Positions 1-7,051 are shown, numbered from the stretch's first letter. The stretch: DNA of 8,986 nt from UBA11164 sp034376725 (GCA_034376725.1 JAXMJH010000058.1:1-8986); one strand, 5' to 3'. The notes: generated from the letters alone by a model not told the origin. Numbers and translations: made by a program.

Positions 1-34
1 AGACACGATCGGCAGATTTGGCGGTACGATTCAT
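1..34 (-). CDS. Start of an unidentified gene, cut by the left window edge
   Basis: A minus-strand ATG at 34..32 opens a frame reading MNRTAKSADRV up to the window edge. It is preceded by a very strong ribosome binding site (GAGGAGGAG on the minus strand, about 41-49) at a workable spacing of about 6-7 nt, which is the main reason to call a start here. Eleven residues are too few to recognise a family. The visible part is polar and basic, with no sign of a signal peptide or membrane segment. The gene lies 258 bp downstream of apaH in the same direction, so it may have its own promoter. The position after apaH is held by folA in E. coli, but nothing here supports calling it folA. Confidence 0.5.
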   Translation of the reverse strand, partial: MNRTAKSADRV

Positions 35-130
35 GGCGGACTCCTCCTCTCGGCTGTGTGGTTGGTCGCTACTCAAGCAGCACCCCTCACTCTGGCACAT
101 CGCGATGCCGTCCCTGGGAGGAGGAGTCCA
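35..130 (-). promoter_or_regulatory. Putative structured 5' leader that can hide the ribosome binding site
   Basis: On the minus strand the segment 129..118 (GGACTCCTCCTC) is the exact reverse complement of 49..38 (GAGGAGGAGTCC), and the second arm contains the whole Shine-Dalgarno of the gene starting at 34. A G-U pair extends the helix by one on the start-codon side. The 68-nt loop can hold a smaller hairpin (GCTGCTTGAGTAGC, about 67-80, loop TTGA) and a GAGGGG run able to compete for the upstream arm. The layout resembles a translational on/off switch or thermosensor leader. It matches no riboswitch class I recognise. It functions only if transcription starts upstream of about 130, which I cannot show. 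Confidence 0.4.
38..129. repeat. 12-bp perfect inverted repeat
   Basis: GGACTCCTCCTC at 38-49 is repeated inverted as GAGGAGGAGTCC at 118-129, with 68 bp between the arms. The arms are purine/pyrimidine-biased, which raises the chance of coincidence. A 12-base perfect match over so short a distance is still noteworthy. Confidence 0.75.
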
Positions 131-292
131 TCCCATCAGCACGAGCGCAGCGAATGCCGGGGCCACCGGACGCGTCAAGACCGCGCGCAGCGTCGCAACC
201 TCGCCAACCGCTCGTCAACGCCGCCCCGCGCCGCCACCCCGCGCCGCAATCTCACGCCGCGTCGGATATCTCCCCGGCCTACGGCCTGCGGA

Positions 293-1111
293 TCAAGTTT
301 TCCGGCCTTCGACCTGGATCACCCGAAGCTCCGAGCCCAGTTGCAGCGCGGTCAGCGGGCCACCCCAGACGCAGCCGGTGTCGATGGCATAGACGCCAAG
401 GCCCATGAACAGGCCGAGGGTCGACCAGTGGCCGCAGACAATGTTCAGCTCGCGATGCACCTGCCCGGGGACTTCGAACCACGGGTAGGCGCCGGGCTTC
501 TGGGTGCCCGGGCGGCCCTTTTCGTCGAAGGCGATGCGTCCGGCTGGCGTGCAGTAGCGCATCCGGGTGAACACGTTGATGATTGCCCGGTCGCGATCCA
601 CTCCGGTCAGCTTCGGCGACCACGCCGGGCGGTCGCCGTACAGCCCGCGCAGCAGCTTTCGATAGCTTTTGGCGCGCAGCGCGTTCTCCACTTCACGGGC
701 ACGCGCTTCGGCCAGTTTGACGGTCCATTTCGGCGCCAGCCCGGCATGCACCATCAAGAATCCCAGCTCAGCGTCGGCGTGAACCAGATTCTGCTGGCGC
801 AGCCAGGTCAGCAGTTCATCGCGATCGGGCGCAAACAGCACCCGCTGCATGTCCTGGTTGACCCGGCGCTGCTCGTCCTCCTTGCGTTCGGCGATGCTGA
901 GCAGGGAAAGATCGTGGTTGCCCAGGACGATGACCGAGCACTCGGCCAGCGAATGGATCAGCAGTAACGTCTCCAGCGACTGACCGCCGCGGTTGACCAG
1001 GTCGCCGCAGAACCAGAGTCGATCGCTGGCGGGATCGAACCGGAGCTTTTCCAGCAGCCGTTGAAGCGCGTCGTAGCAGCCCTGGATATCGCCGATGGCG
1101 TAGACCGCCAT
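293..1111 (-). CDS. apaH: Bis(5'-nucleosyl)-tetraphosphatase, symmetrical (ApaH)
   Basis: The family hydrolyses diadenosine tetraphosphate (Ap4A) symmetrically to two ADP in the cytoplasm, clearing an alarmone-like by-product of aminoacyl-tRNA synthetases and also influencing RNA capping. The 272-residue product has the calcineurin-like phosphoesterase metal motifs in order: GDIQG (residues 7-11), GDLVNRG (36-42) and GNHD (64-67). Later come VHAGLAPKW and CGHWSTLG, which carry further metal-binding histidines. The length is normal for the family. The frame is open further upstream, but the ATG at 1111 is chosen because GDIQG must lie near the N-terminus and because it overlaps the apaG stop by one base (TGATG), implying coupled translation. 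It is the last recognised gene of the lptD operon. The common NRGP is NRGG here, a mild change. Confidence 0.96.
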   Translation of the reverse strand: MAVYAIGDIQGCYDALQRLLEKLRFDPASDRLWFCGDLVNRGGQSLETLLLIHSLAECSVIVLGNHDLSLLSIAERKEDEQRRVNQDMQRVLFAPDRDELLTWLRQQNLVHADAELGFLMVHAGLAPKWTVKLAEARAREVENALRAKSYRKLLRGLYGDRPAWSPKLTGVDRDRAIINVFTRMRYCTPAGRIAFDEKGRPGTQKPGAYPWFEVPGQVHRELNIVCGHWSTLGLFMGLGVYAIDTGCVWGGPLTALQLGSELRVIQVEGRKT

Positions 1112-1494
1112 CAGTGCAGCGTCCTGGGGACGGCGAGGATGAATGGGGGGATGTTCGCCTCGAACGCGGTGCCGTCGTCGCCGACCATGCCGTAGCTGCC
1201 CTGCATGGTGCCTACGCTGGTTTCCAGGATCGCACCAGAGGTGTACTCGAAGCATTCGCCGGGCTGCAACCAGGGTTGTTCGCCGACCACGCCGTCGGCG
1301 CGAACCTCCTGCACCTTGCCGTTGGCATCGGTGATCACCCAATGCCGGTTCAGCAGTCGCGCGCCAATCGATCCGCTGTTGCAGATGCGGATGGTGTAGG
1401 AGAAAACGTAGCGCTCATCGTCGGGCGCGGAGTCCTCTTCGAGGAATGCGGTCTCGACGCGGATTTCGATCTCGTAGGTGCTTTCTTCGCTCAT
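1111..1494 (-). CDS. apaG: ApaG family protein (DUF525)
   Basis: ApaG is a small cytoplasmic protein with an immunoglobulin/fibronectin-III-like beta fold, commonly found beside apaH. Its biochemical role in bacteria is poorly defined, although genetic links to Co2+ resistance and Mg2+ efflux have been reported for enteric homologues. The 127-residue product matches the family's usual length of about 125. It shows the expected strand-rich pattern: YVFSYTIRICNSG (29-41), LLNRHWVITDANG (47-59), GVVGEQP (68-74), FEYTSGAILETSVGTMQGSY (82-101) and an ending near IPPFILAVP. The ATG at 1494 is 31 nt after the rsmA stop. The preceding sequence has only a weak Shine-Dalgarno, so its translation may depend partly on rsmA. 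Its stop overlaps the apaH start. Confidence 0.95.
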   Translation of the reverse strand: MSEESTYEIEIRVETAFLEEDSAPDDERYVFSYTIRICNSGSIGARLLNRHWVITDANGKVQEVRADGVVGEQPWLQPGECFEYTSGAILETSVGTMQGSYGMVGDDGTAFEANIPPFILAVPRTLH

Positions 1495-1525
1495 GGCGCC
1501 AGTTTACGGAATCGCGCGGCTGCCT

Positions 1526-2320
1526 TCACCGCGCGGTTGCATGAAGCGCGTTTGCCAACCGGCGAAAATCATCGACCGACAGCGTTTCCGCGCGTGCGCC
1601 GGGGTCGATCCCGCAGGCTTCGATCTCGGCGGCGGTACAGACCGTGGACAGGGCGTTTCGGAGCGTCTTGCGACGCTGGCCGAAGGCGGCGCGCACCACG
1701 CTGGCAAACAGTTCAGGGTTGTCGATGCGCACCGCGCCGGATGGCAGCGGAGTCAGGCGCACCACCGCCGAATCGACTTTCGGTGGCGGCGTGAATGCGC
1801 CGGGAGGCACTTTGAACAAGGAGGTCACTTCGCAGACCGACTGGAGCATCACGCTGAGCCGGCCATAGACCTTGGAACCCGGCGCCGCGGCCATCCGGTC
1901 GACCACTTCCTTTTGCAGCATGAAGTGCATGTCGGCGATCACCGGAAGGTGATCCAGACAGTGAAACAGGATCGGCGAAGACAGGTTGTAGGGCAGGTTG
2001 CCGACCATCCGGAGTGTTCGACCTTCGGCCAGGGCCGTCAGATCGACCGACAGCACATCGGCCTGAATCAGCGTCAGCTCGCCGAGCGCGCGCGATGCCT
2101 CGGTCAGACGCGGAATCAGGTCGCGGTCGAATTCGATGGCGGTCAGCCGGCCGGTGCGCTCCAGCAGCGGCAGCGTGAGGGCGCCTGCGCCCGGACCGAT
2201 CTCGACCAGATGATCGCCGGGCCGGGGCGACACCGCCTGAATGATCCGCTCGACCACGCCGGTTTCGTGCAGGAAGTGCTGTCCAAGCGATTTCTTGTGG
2301 CGGTGTGCGGTGTCGCTCAT
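1526..2320 (-). CDS. rsmA: 16S rRNA (adenine(1518)-N6/adenine(1519)-N6)-dimethyltransferase
   Basis: RsmA (KsgA) transfers four methyl groups from S-adenosylmethionine to two adjacent adenines in the 3'-terminal hairpin of 16S rRNA, a late checkpoint of small-subunit assembly. The product is 264 residues with KKSLGQHFL (9-17) at the N-terminus, the SAM-binding loop IGPGAGALT (41-49), the acidic residue of AIEFD (61-65), and the catalytic NLPY (108-111). A helical rRNA-binding C-terminal part ends in the usual arrangement. The start at 2320 is preferred over an in-frame upstream codon at 2356 because it puts KKSLGQHFL near the N-terminus, as in the family. It also forms a 4-base ATGA overlap with the pdxA stop, indicating translational coupling. 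ksgA is an alternative symbol. Confidence 0.96.
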   Translation of the reverse strand: MSDTAHRHKKSLGQHFLHETGVVERIIQAVSPRPGDHLVEIGPGAGALTLPLLERTGRLTAIEFDRDLIPRLTEASRALGELTLIQADVLSVDLTALAEGRTLRMVGNLPYNLSSPILFHCLDHLPVIADMHFMLQKEVVDRMAAAPGSKVYGRLSVMLQSVCEVTSLFKVPPGAFTPPPKVDSAVVRLTPLPSGAVRIDNPELFASVVRAAFGQRRKTLRNALSTVCTAAEIEACGIDPGARAETLSVDDFRRLANALHATAR

Positions 2321-3339
2321 GCCGGTGGCCCGCCATGTCGGGCCAGCTCGGTGCACAGCTCCATCGCTGCGATCAGGCTGGAAGGGTCGGCGGTTCCGCT
2401 GCCGGCCAGCTCCAGCGCCGTGCCGTGATCGACCGCCACGCGCGGGTAGGGCAGGCCGAGCGTGATGTTGACCGCATGCTCGAAGCCGGCGTGCTTGAGC
2501 ACCGGCAGGCCCTGGTCGTGGTACATGGCCAGTACGGCGTCGAAGCCGTTCAACAGATTCGGCAGGAAGGCGGTGTCGGCTGGCAGCGGGCCGATCAGGT
2601 TCAGGCCGATACTGCGCAGCCGTTCCAGTACCGGCTCGATCACCTCGATCTCCTCGCGCCCCAGCAACCCGGCTTCGCCGGCGTGCGGGTTCAGGCCGAG
2701 CACGGCGATGCGCGGGGCGGGCAAGCCGAAATCCCGGCGCAGCGCGGAATCCAGAATGCGCAGCGTGCGAGTCAGTCCGTGTTCGGTGATCGCGTCGGGT
2801 ACCGCGCGCAGCGCCAGGTGGGTGGTCGCCAGCGCCACCCGCAGCGGCCCGTGGCCGGCGCGCGCCGTCGTGGTGGCGAGCATCATCACCACATCGGCCC
2901 CGGCCTGTTCCGCCAGCAGCTCGGTGGTTCCGCTGTAGGCGATACCGCCGGCGTTGATCGCGGCCTTGTGCACCGGCCCGGTGACCAGGCCCTGATATCG
3001 GCCTTCGAGACAGCCCTGTCCGCCCGCTTCCAGCGCGGCGATCACGCTGCGGGCATTGGCCGGTTCGGGCCGGCCGAATGGCGGGATGACCGGGTGCGCG
3101 ATGGTCTCGACCGCCAGCTCACCCGGCCCGGTGTCGGCGTCCGGCGGGCACAGCTTCAACGGCATCCCCAAGCTCTGCGCTGCGCGGCGCAGAATCGCCG
3201 GATCGGCCAGCGCGACCAGACGGCAGTGGCGCTGGTGCTGTGCCAGGCGCACGCACAGTTCCGGGCCGATACCGGCCGGCTCGCCGGGCACCAGCGCCAG
3301 CACTGGCGCCGGCCCGCAGCTGACGCGTTTGGTGGACAA
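2317..3339 (-). CDS. pdxA: 4-hydroxythreonine-4-phosphate dehydrogenase (PdxA)
   Basis: PdxA oxidises 4-phosphohydroxy-L-threonine with NAD(P)+ in the DXP-dependent pathway to pyridoxal 5'-phosphate. The product feeds condensation by PdxJ. The 340-residue protein shows GEPAGIGPE (19-27), TGPVHK (120-125) and the three histidines that bind the divalent metal in this family: TTHL (H174), NPHAGE (H219) and MYHDQGLPVLK (H274). VDHGTALELAG (303-313) is also present. One oddity is SGTTE at 136-140, where the well-known enzymes have GHTE, so a substrate-contacting histidine appears to be threonine. The start is TTG at 3339. No ATG or GTG is available in frame between there and the surA end, and the internal GTG at residue 13 would leave too little before GEPAGIG. 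The start is 8 nt after the surA stop, suggesting coupling. Confidence 0.95.
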   Translation of the reverse strand: MSTKRVSCGPAPVLALVPGEPAGIGPELCVRLAQHQRHCRLVALADPAILRRAAQSLGMPLKLCPPDADTGPGELAVETIAHPVIPPFGRPEPANARSVIAALEAGGQGCLEGRYQGLVTGPVHKAAINAGGIAYSGTTELLAEQAGADVVMMLATTTARAGHGPLRVALATTHLALRAVPDAITEHGLTRTLRILDSALRRDFGLPAPRIAVLGLNPHAGEAGLLGREEIEVIEPVLERLRSIGLNLIGPLPADTAFLPNLLNGFDAVLAMYHDQGLPVLKHAGFEHAVNITLGLPYPRVAVDHGTALELAGSGTADPSSLIAAMELCTELARHGGPPA

Positions 3340-3347
3340 CTGCGGCG

Positions 3348-4637
3348 TTACGACTGAAGCCGCATGTCCACGAACGCCTCGGCACGAATCTGGCGCAGGA
3401 AGCGGTCGTACTCTTCGTCCGCCTTGCGCTGGCCGATGGTTTCCCGGGCGCGATTACGCTGGCTGGCGACAGTCACGTCTTCTTCGCGCTCGCCGACCCG
3501 CTCGATGAGATGCCAGCCCATTTCAGTGCGGAACGGCTCCGATAGTTCGCCATCTTTCAATTTGGTGACCACGGCACCGACGGCAGCGCCCCATGCCTGG
3601 GCCTCGAACCAGCCCATGTCGCCGCCAAGCGCCCGGGTGGCCGTGTCGTCGGATTCGGTCTTGGCGATCTCGGCAAAATCCTCGCCGGCGACCAGGCGCT
3701 GGCGCAGCCGGTCGATCCGTGCGCGGGCCTGCTCGCTGCTGACCACTTCGTTGATGACGATCATCAGGTGTTTGGCGCGGAACTGTGTGATTTTCTGGGC
3801 ACCGGCCTCGCGGCGCTCCTTTACTGTGAGCAACTGAAAGCCGGTTGGGCCGCGAATCGGGTCGGTCACCGCGCCGGGCTCCAGGTTTTCGATGACGCTG
3901 AGGAACATGGGGGGAATGGCATCCGAGCCACGCCAGCCCAGATCTCCGCCTTCCAGCGCGTTGGGGCTGTCGGAATAGCGAATGGCGGCGGCGGTAAAGT
4001 CCATTTCGCCCCGCTCTATCAGTTCCTTCACGCCTTCGATCTTGGTCTGCGCCGTGCGCACCTGATCGGGCGTGGGATTCTCCGGTACGGAGACAACGAT
4101 ATGCGCGAGCCGGATCTCCTGATTCTGCATCGGCGTGGTCTCCAGTGCCATGTTGATCTCGCTTTCGCTGACCACCACGCGACTCTGGGAAATGCGCTGC
4201 CTGAGGCGCTGGATCAGCAGTTCCTCCTGCACGGACTTGCGGAATTCCTCATACGGAATGCCCTCTGCATTCAGCTGTGTGCGCAGTTGCGCTACCGAAA
4301 GCCCCTGCTGGCTGGCAACACCGCCAATGGCCTGCTCAAGCTCGGCGTCGCTGATCCGCACCCCGGTGCCGCGGGCCCGGTCGACCTGCAGCTTGATCAT
4401 GATCAGCCGCTCAAGCACCTGCCGTTCCAGCACGTTTCTGGGCGGCAACTGCTCAGGATTCTGGGCGAAGCGGTTGGCGATGTTGGCGACCGCGACATCG
4501 AGTTCGCTGCGCAGCACGACATCGTCGTCGACCACGGCGACGATCTCGTCGAGCGGCTCCAGCGGCAGCGATTGGGCGCTTGCCGGCGACGCCGAAAGGG
4601 TGGCCAGACCCAGCACAAAACCGAGCAGGATTTTCAT
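3348..4637 (-). CDS. surA: Periplasmic chaperone/peptidyl-prolyl isomerase SurA
   Basis: SurA escorts unfolded outer-membrane beta-barrel proteins across the periplasm to the BAM machinery; LptD, encoded just upstream, is a known client. The product is 429 residues, almost the length of the E. coli protein. It begins with a signal peptide (MKILLGFVLGL, likely cleavage after ASA at residue 21), followed by the helical chaperone domain (about 22-165). Two parvulin domains follow: about 174-276 (IRLAHIVVSV ... GGDLGWR ... TGFQLL) and about 285-384 (AKHLMIVINE ... GGDMGW ... MGWHLIER). A C-terminal helix rejoins the chaperone core. The ATG at 4637 is chosen over an upstream in-frame codon at 4670 because it starts the signal peptide directly and has GAGGT about 8 nt ahead. 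A terminator-like hairpin lies immediately upstream. Confidence 0.97.
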   Translation of the reverse strand: MKILLGFVLGLATLSASPASAQSLPLEPLDEIVAVVDDDVVLRSELDVAVANIANRFAQNPEQLPPRNVLERQVLERLIMIKLQVDRARGTGVRISDAELEQAIGGVASQQGLSVAQLRTQLNAEGIPYEEFRKSVQEELLIQRLRQRISQSRVVVSESEINMALETTPMQNQEIRLAHIVVSVPENPTPDQVRTAQTKIEGVKELIERGEMDFTAAAIRYSDSPNALEGGDLGWRGSDAIPPMFLSVIENLEPGAVTDPIRGPTGFQLLTVKERREAGAQKITQFRAKHLMIVINEVVSSEQARARIDRLRQRLVAGEDFAEIAKTESDDTATRALGGDMGWFEAQAWGAAVGAVVTKLKDGELSEPFRTEMGWHLIERVGEREEDVTVASQRNRARETIGQRKADEEYDRFLRQIRAEAFVDMRLQS

Positions 4638-4649
4638 CGTGACGACCTC

Positions 4650-4678
4650 AAAAACGGCCGCGACGGGCAACGTCGCGG
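4650..4678 (-). terminator. Hairpin with T run between lptD and surA (terminator or attenuator-like)
   Basis: On the minus strand CCGCGACG (4678..4671) pairs perfectly with CGTCGCGG (4665..4658) around a 5-nt loop TTGCC. CCG and then five T residues (4654..4650) follow. This is the pattern of a Rho-independent terminator, though the T run is short and three bases away from the stem. It sits downstream of the lptD stop and only a few bases before the surA ribosome binding site (about 4645-4649). It could therefore lower read-through into surA, stabilise the lptD mRNA end or influence surA translation. No clear separate surA promoter was seen in the 96-bp gap. Confidence 0.45.
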
Positions 4679-4733
4679 AGGGAACGGGGGAGACCGGCGA
4701 ATGCCGCGTTAACGATTGATAAAGCGAGGAAAT

Positions 4734-6950
4734 TCATCGCTGGTAGCCGAGGATAGCACTTTCCAGCACCGTCCTTGTATCGCGTCCGGCGCTGGTCAGT
4801 CCCTTGAGCTCGAATTCCAGGTAGATCTGGTTGCTCTTGTCGCCCTCGCGGTTGGTGACGAAGTTGCGAACCATCATGCGGATGCCGAGGCAGCAGCTGT
4901 CCCATTCCACGCCGCCGAGCGCCTCGACGGTGGAATCGTCCCTGATCGAGTAGTTCCAGCGCCCGACCAGGCGCCAGACCGGGGTCAGCGGATAGACGAA
5001 CGACACGTCGGTCTGCTCCAGCTCATCGCGCCGGAAGCGGTAGGACAGATTGGCGACGCCGTTATCCTTGAACCGGTACTGAGTGCGCGCCACCGACAGG
5101 TCGGTACGGCCCCTGGCAGTATCCCAGTGTTGGGTGGTGCCGAGGCTCCATCGGTCGTCGAGCCGGACGTCGAGTTCGCCGACCAGCGGCGACTCGTCGC
5201 GCTCGATCACCGTGGTGTTGGGCAGGCCGACCCGGGGCGAATCGAAGAACCGCGCCTGCCCCACGCCGACCGAGAAATATTCGCGACCGCTGTCCGGGTC
5301 GAGGAAGCGGGTAGTGACCGCCATCGTGGCCTGGTTGGCGTTGATCTGGCGGTCGGCGCCGCTGAAGGTGTTGTCGCGAAACAGCTGGGCGAAGCTGAAG
5401 GTCAGCTCGCGGGCATCGAAATTGGGCAGGTCGGTCTGGTCGCGGAACGGCGCGCGAAGATAGTAGAAGCGCGGCTCCAGGGTTTGCAGCCAATCACGAT
5501 TGAACAGCGTGGTGTTGCGTTCGAAGAACAGGCCGCTGTCCAGACTGTAGATGGGCAATCGTCGGCTGAAGCTGCGGTCGCCATCGACCGCAAGCTCCGA
5601 ATCGACTTCGTAGGCGGTGTAGCGATAGGCGATCTGCGGGCGGACGAACCAGGACAGGCCCTGCATCGGGGCCGCCAGATAGGGCCGAAGATCGATGCGA
5701 TCGCCGGCCGGCAGCGAGTCGTGATCGAAGGCGATCAGCTCCGATTGCAGGCCCGCCCGCAGCGCCGAAAAGACCGGTTGCTCCCACTGAAAATTCACCC
5801 GCGGCAGGTGCTTGAAGGGTTCTGAACTGTTGCTGACCAGCGGGTCGACCAGATCCCAGTCTTCGACCGCGAACTCGGTCCGCCAGCCCTGGCCACGGCC
5901 GCGCACAACCAGATTGCTGGCCAGCAGGCGGGTGGCGGCGCGGTTGACCGATTCGCCGAAATCCTCGAAGAACCGATCGTCGCTGACCAGATTCACATTG
6001 GCCGTGGTCTGCCAGTTACGCGAGAGCCGGCTGAAATGCTCGAAGTGCAGATCGCCGCGATCCCGGTTGGCTTCGTTGTCATCGGGCAGGTAGCCGCCTT
6101 CGAGGAGACCGCGGTGATTCGGGAACAGGTAGCGCGCCTCGACGTTCATCTTCACGCCGCGGTCGGTCATCAGGTGCGGGGTGAGGGTGGCGTCGTAATT
6201 GGGCGCCAGGTTGAGGTAGTAGGGCACCTCCAGCTCGAAGCCGCTGCGCCCGCTGACCCCGAGCGAGGGATACAGAAAACCCGAGCGGCGGGTGTCGTCG
6301 ATCGGAAAGATGATGTAGGGCAGATAGAACACCGGCACGTTACCGACCCGCACCTTGGCGCCCCAGGCAGTGCCGAATCCTTCCTCGCTGTTGATCCGGA
6401 TGCGCTTGGCCTCGATCTGCCAGTGCGGGCCTTCCGGATCGCAGGTGGTGAACGTGGCGTCGTGCAGCCAGCCCAGGCCGTGGTCGACGCGCGCAACGCC
6501 AGCGTGGCCGTTGCCGCGCAGACCGATCAACTGATACTCGGCATTTTCCAGGCGGTGCTGTTCCTGCGGCGGTTGGCCCTCGCCGCGCGCGGCAGTGAAC
6601 CGGATACTGCTGTCCTGATAGCGCAGGCCACGCTCGGCGTGCCAGCTTTCCAACGCGTGATCGTATTCCAGGCGGGGCGTGCCGACCCATTGGTCGAGGC
6701 GGCGCAACTCGACATCGCCTTCGAACACCGTGCGTTCCCGAACCTGCACGTCGATGGTGTCCGCCTCGATGGCCACTTCGTCGTCGGCCAGATCGGCCGG
6801 TTTCTCCATTCGGTAAGGGAATGGCGGGATTGCCTGGCTGCCGCTGCACAGTCGCCACAGCTCTGGATCATCAAGACGGGTGTCGTTCGCCTGGGCATGC
6901 CCTGCGGCGAGGTGGGCGGCCACCAGCACGGTTAAGATTCTGCGACGCAC
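4734..6950 (-). CDS. lptD: LPS-assembly protein LptD
   Basis: LptD is the outer-membrane beta-barrel that, with LptE plugged inside, inserts lipopolysaccharide into the outer leaflet at the end of the Lpt bridge. The product has a signal peptide (RRRILTVLVAAHLAAGHAQA), a periplasmic LptA/OstA-like beta-jellyroll domain (VAIEADTIDVQVRERTVFEGDVEL onwards) and a long barrel with alternating beta-strands. The length, about 738 residues, is close to the E. coli protein. The disulfide cysteines are all present: one in WRLCSGS, one in TTCDPEG and the adjacent pair in DSCCLGIR near the C-terminus. The GTG at 6950 is favoured because AGCAGGGA lies 8 nt ahead and the signal peptide follows at once. Another GTG at 6971 would add seven residues. 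It heads the operon ending at apaH; imp/ostA are older names. Confidence 0.96.
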   Translation of the reverse strand: MRRRILTVLVAAHLAAGHAQANDTRLDDPELWRLCSGSQAIPPFPYRMEKPADLADDEVAIEADTIDVQVRERTVFEGDVELRRLDQWVGTPRLEYDHALESWHAERGLRYQDSSIRFTAARGEGQPPQEQHRLENAEYQLIGLRGNGHAGVARVDHGLGWLHDATFTTCDPEGPHWQIEAKRIRINSEEGFGTAWGAKVRVGNVPVFYLPYIIFPIDDTRRSGFLYPSLGVSGRSGFELEVPYYLNLAPNYDATLTPHLMTDRGVKMNVEARYLFPNHRGLLEGGYLPDDNEANRDRGDLHFEHFSRLSRNWQTTANVNLVSDDRFFEDFGESVNRAATRLLASNLVVRGRGQGWRTEFAVEDWDLVDPLVSNSSEPFKHLPRVNFQWEQPVFSALRAGLQSELIAFDHDSLPAGDRIDLRPYLAAPMQGLSWFVRPQIAYRYTAYEVDSELAVDGDRSFSRRLPIYSLDSGLFFERNTTLFNRDWLQTLEPRFYYLRAPFRDQTDLPNFDARELTFSFAQLFRDNTFSGADRQINANQATMAVTTRFLDPDSGREYFSVGVGQARFFDSPRVGLPNTTVIERDESPLVGELDVRLDDRWSLGTTQHWDTARGRTDLSVARTQYRFKDNGVANLSYRFRRDELEQTDVSFVYPLTPVWRLVGRWNYSIRDDSTVEALGGVEWDSCCLGIRMMVRNFVTNREGDKSNQIYLEFELKGLTSAGRDTRTVLESAILGYQR

Positions 6951-7051
6951 GCGGTGTTCCCTGCTCTGCACGACGCGCTAGCTTGCCGCAAAGCCCGGTG
7001 TGCAGGCAATCTGGTCGCCCCGATCCGACTCTTCGAAAAGGCGCAAATGCG
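6951..7051. promoter_or_regulatory. Divergent promoter region of lptD and msrB
   Basis: About 100 bp separates the divergent starts of lptD (minus) and msrB (plus), so the promoters of both units are expected here. On the plus strand TTGCCG (about 6984-6989) might serve as a -35 box, but the -10 at the right spacing is poor. On the minus strand TTGCCT (about 7009-7004) has no convincing -10 box either. The two boxes form a short inverted repeat, TTGCC ... GGCAA (about 6984-7009), with 16 bases between arms. I see no sequence close to the enteric sigma-E consensus. The assignment rests on geometry rather than on recognised boxes. Confidence 0.35.
7036..7041 (+). promoter_or_regulatory. msrB: Ribosome binding site of msrB
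   Basis: AAAAGG lies 10 nt before the ATG at 7052. It decides the start, because the nearer ATG at 7047 runs into a stop after two codons and the frame further upstream crosses the divergent lptD start region. Confidence 0.5.

Larger units (their letters stand above)
35..292. other. Intergenic region between apaH and the left-edge gene
   Basis: This 258-bp stretch holds no convincing gene. Next to the left-edge gene lies the inverted-repeat leader (35-130). Around 222-248 there is an 11-bp direct repeat, CCCCGCGCCGC, at 224-234 and 237-247 (period 13). Just after the apaH stop, GGCC-TAC-GGCC (276-286) could form only a 4-bp stem without a T run, so no clear intrinsic terminator for the operon is seen. 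On the minus strand TTGACG occurs at 178..173 and 218..213 and would suit a -35 box, but neither has a credible -10 box at the usual spacing. Confidence 0.6.

Noticed and set aside
173..218. TTGACG boxes on the minus strand (218..213 and 178..173) as sigma-70 promoters for the left-edge gene
   Set aside because: No AT-rich -10 hexamer appears 16-18 bp downstream of either one.
276..286. GGCC-TAC-GGCC as the apaH operon terminator
   Set aside because: It has only four base pairs, a 3-nt loop and no T run on the minus strand.
56..967. Long plus-strand open frame antisense to apaH, and similar long antisense frames opposite rsmA, pdxA, surA and lptD
   Set aside because: They mirror high-GC codon bias of the real genes, have low-complexity arginine/alanine/glutamine-rich translations, match no family and lack plausible ribosome binding sites.
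1112..1342. N-terminal extension of the apaH frame
   Set aside because: The extra residues are arginine-rich, overlap most of apaG and precede the GDIQG motif that should be close to the N-terminus.
6821..7051. N-terminal extension of the msrB frame
   Set aside because: It overlaps the lptD start on the other strand and adds about 77 residues with no family match. The ATG at 7052 with AAAAGG upstream gives the normal length.
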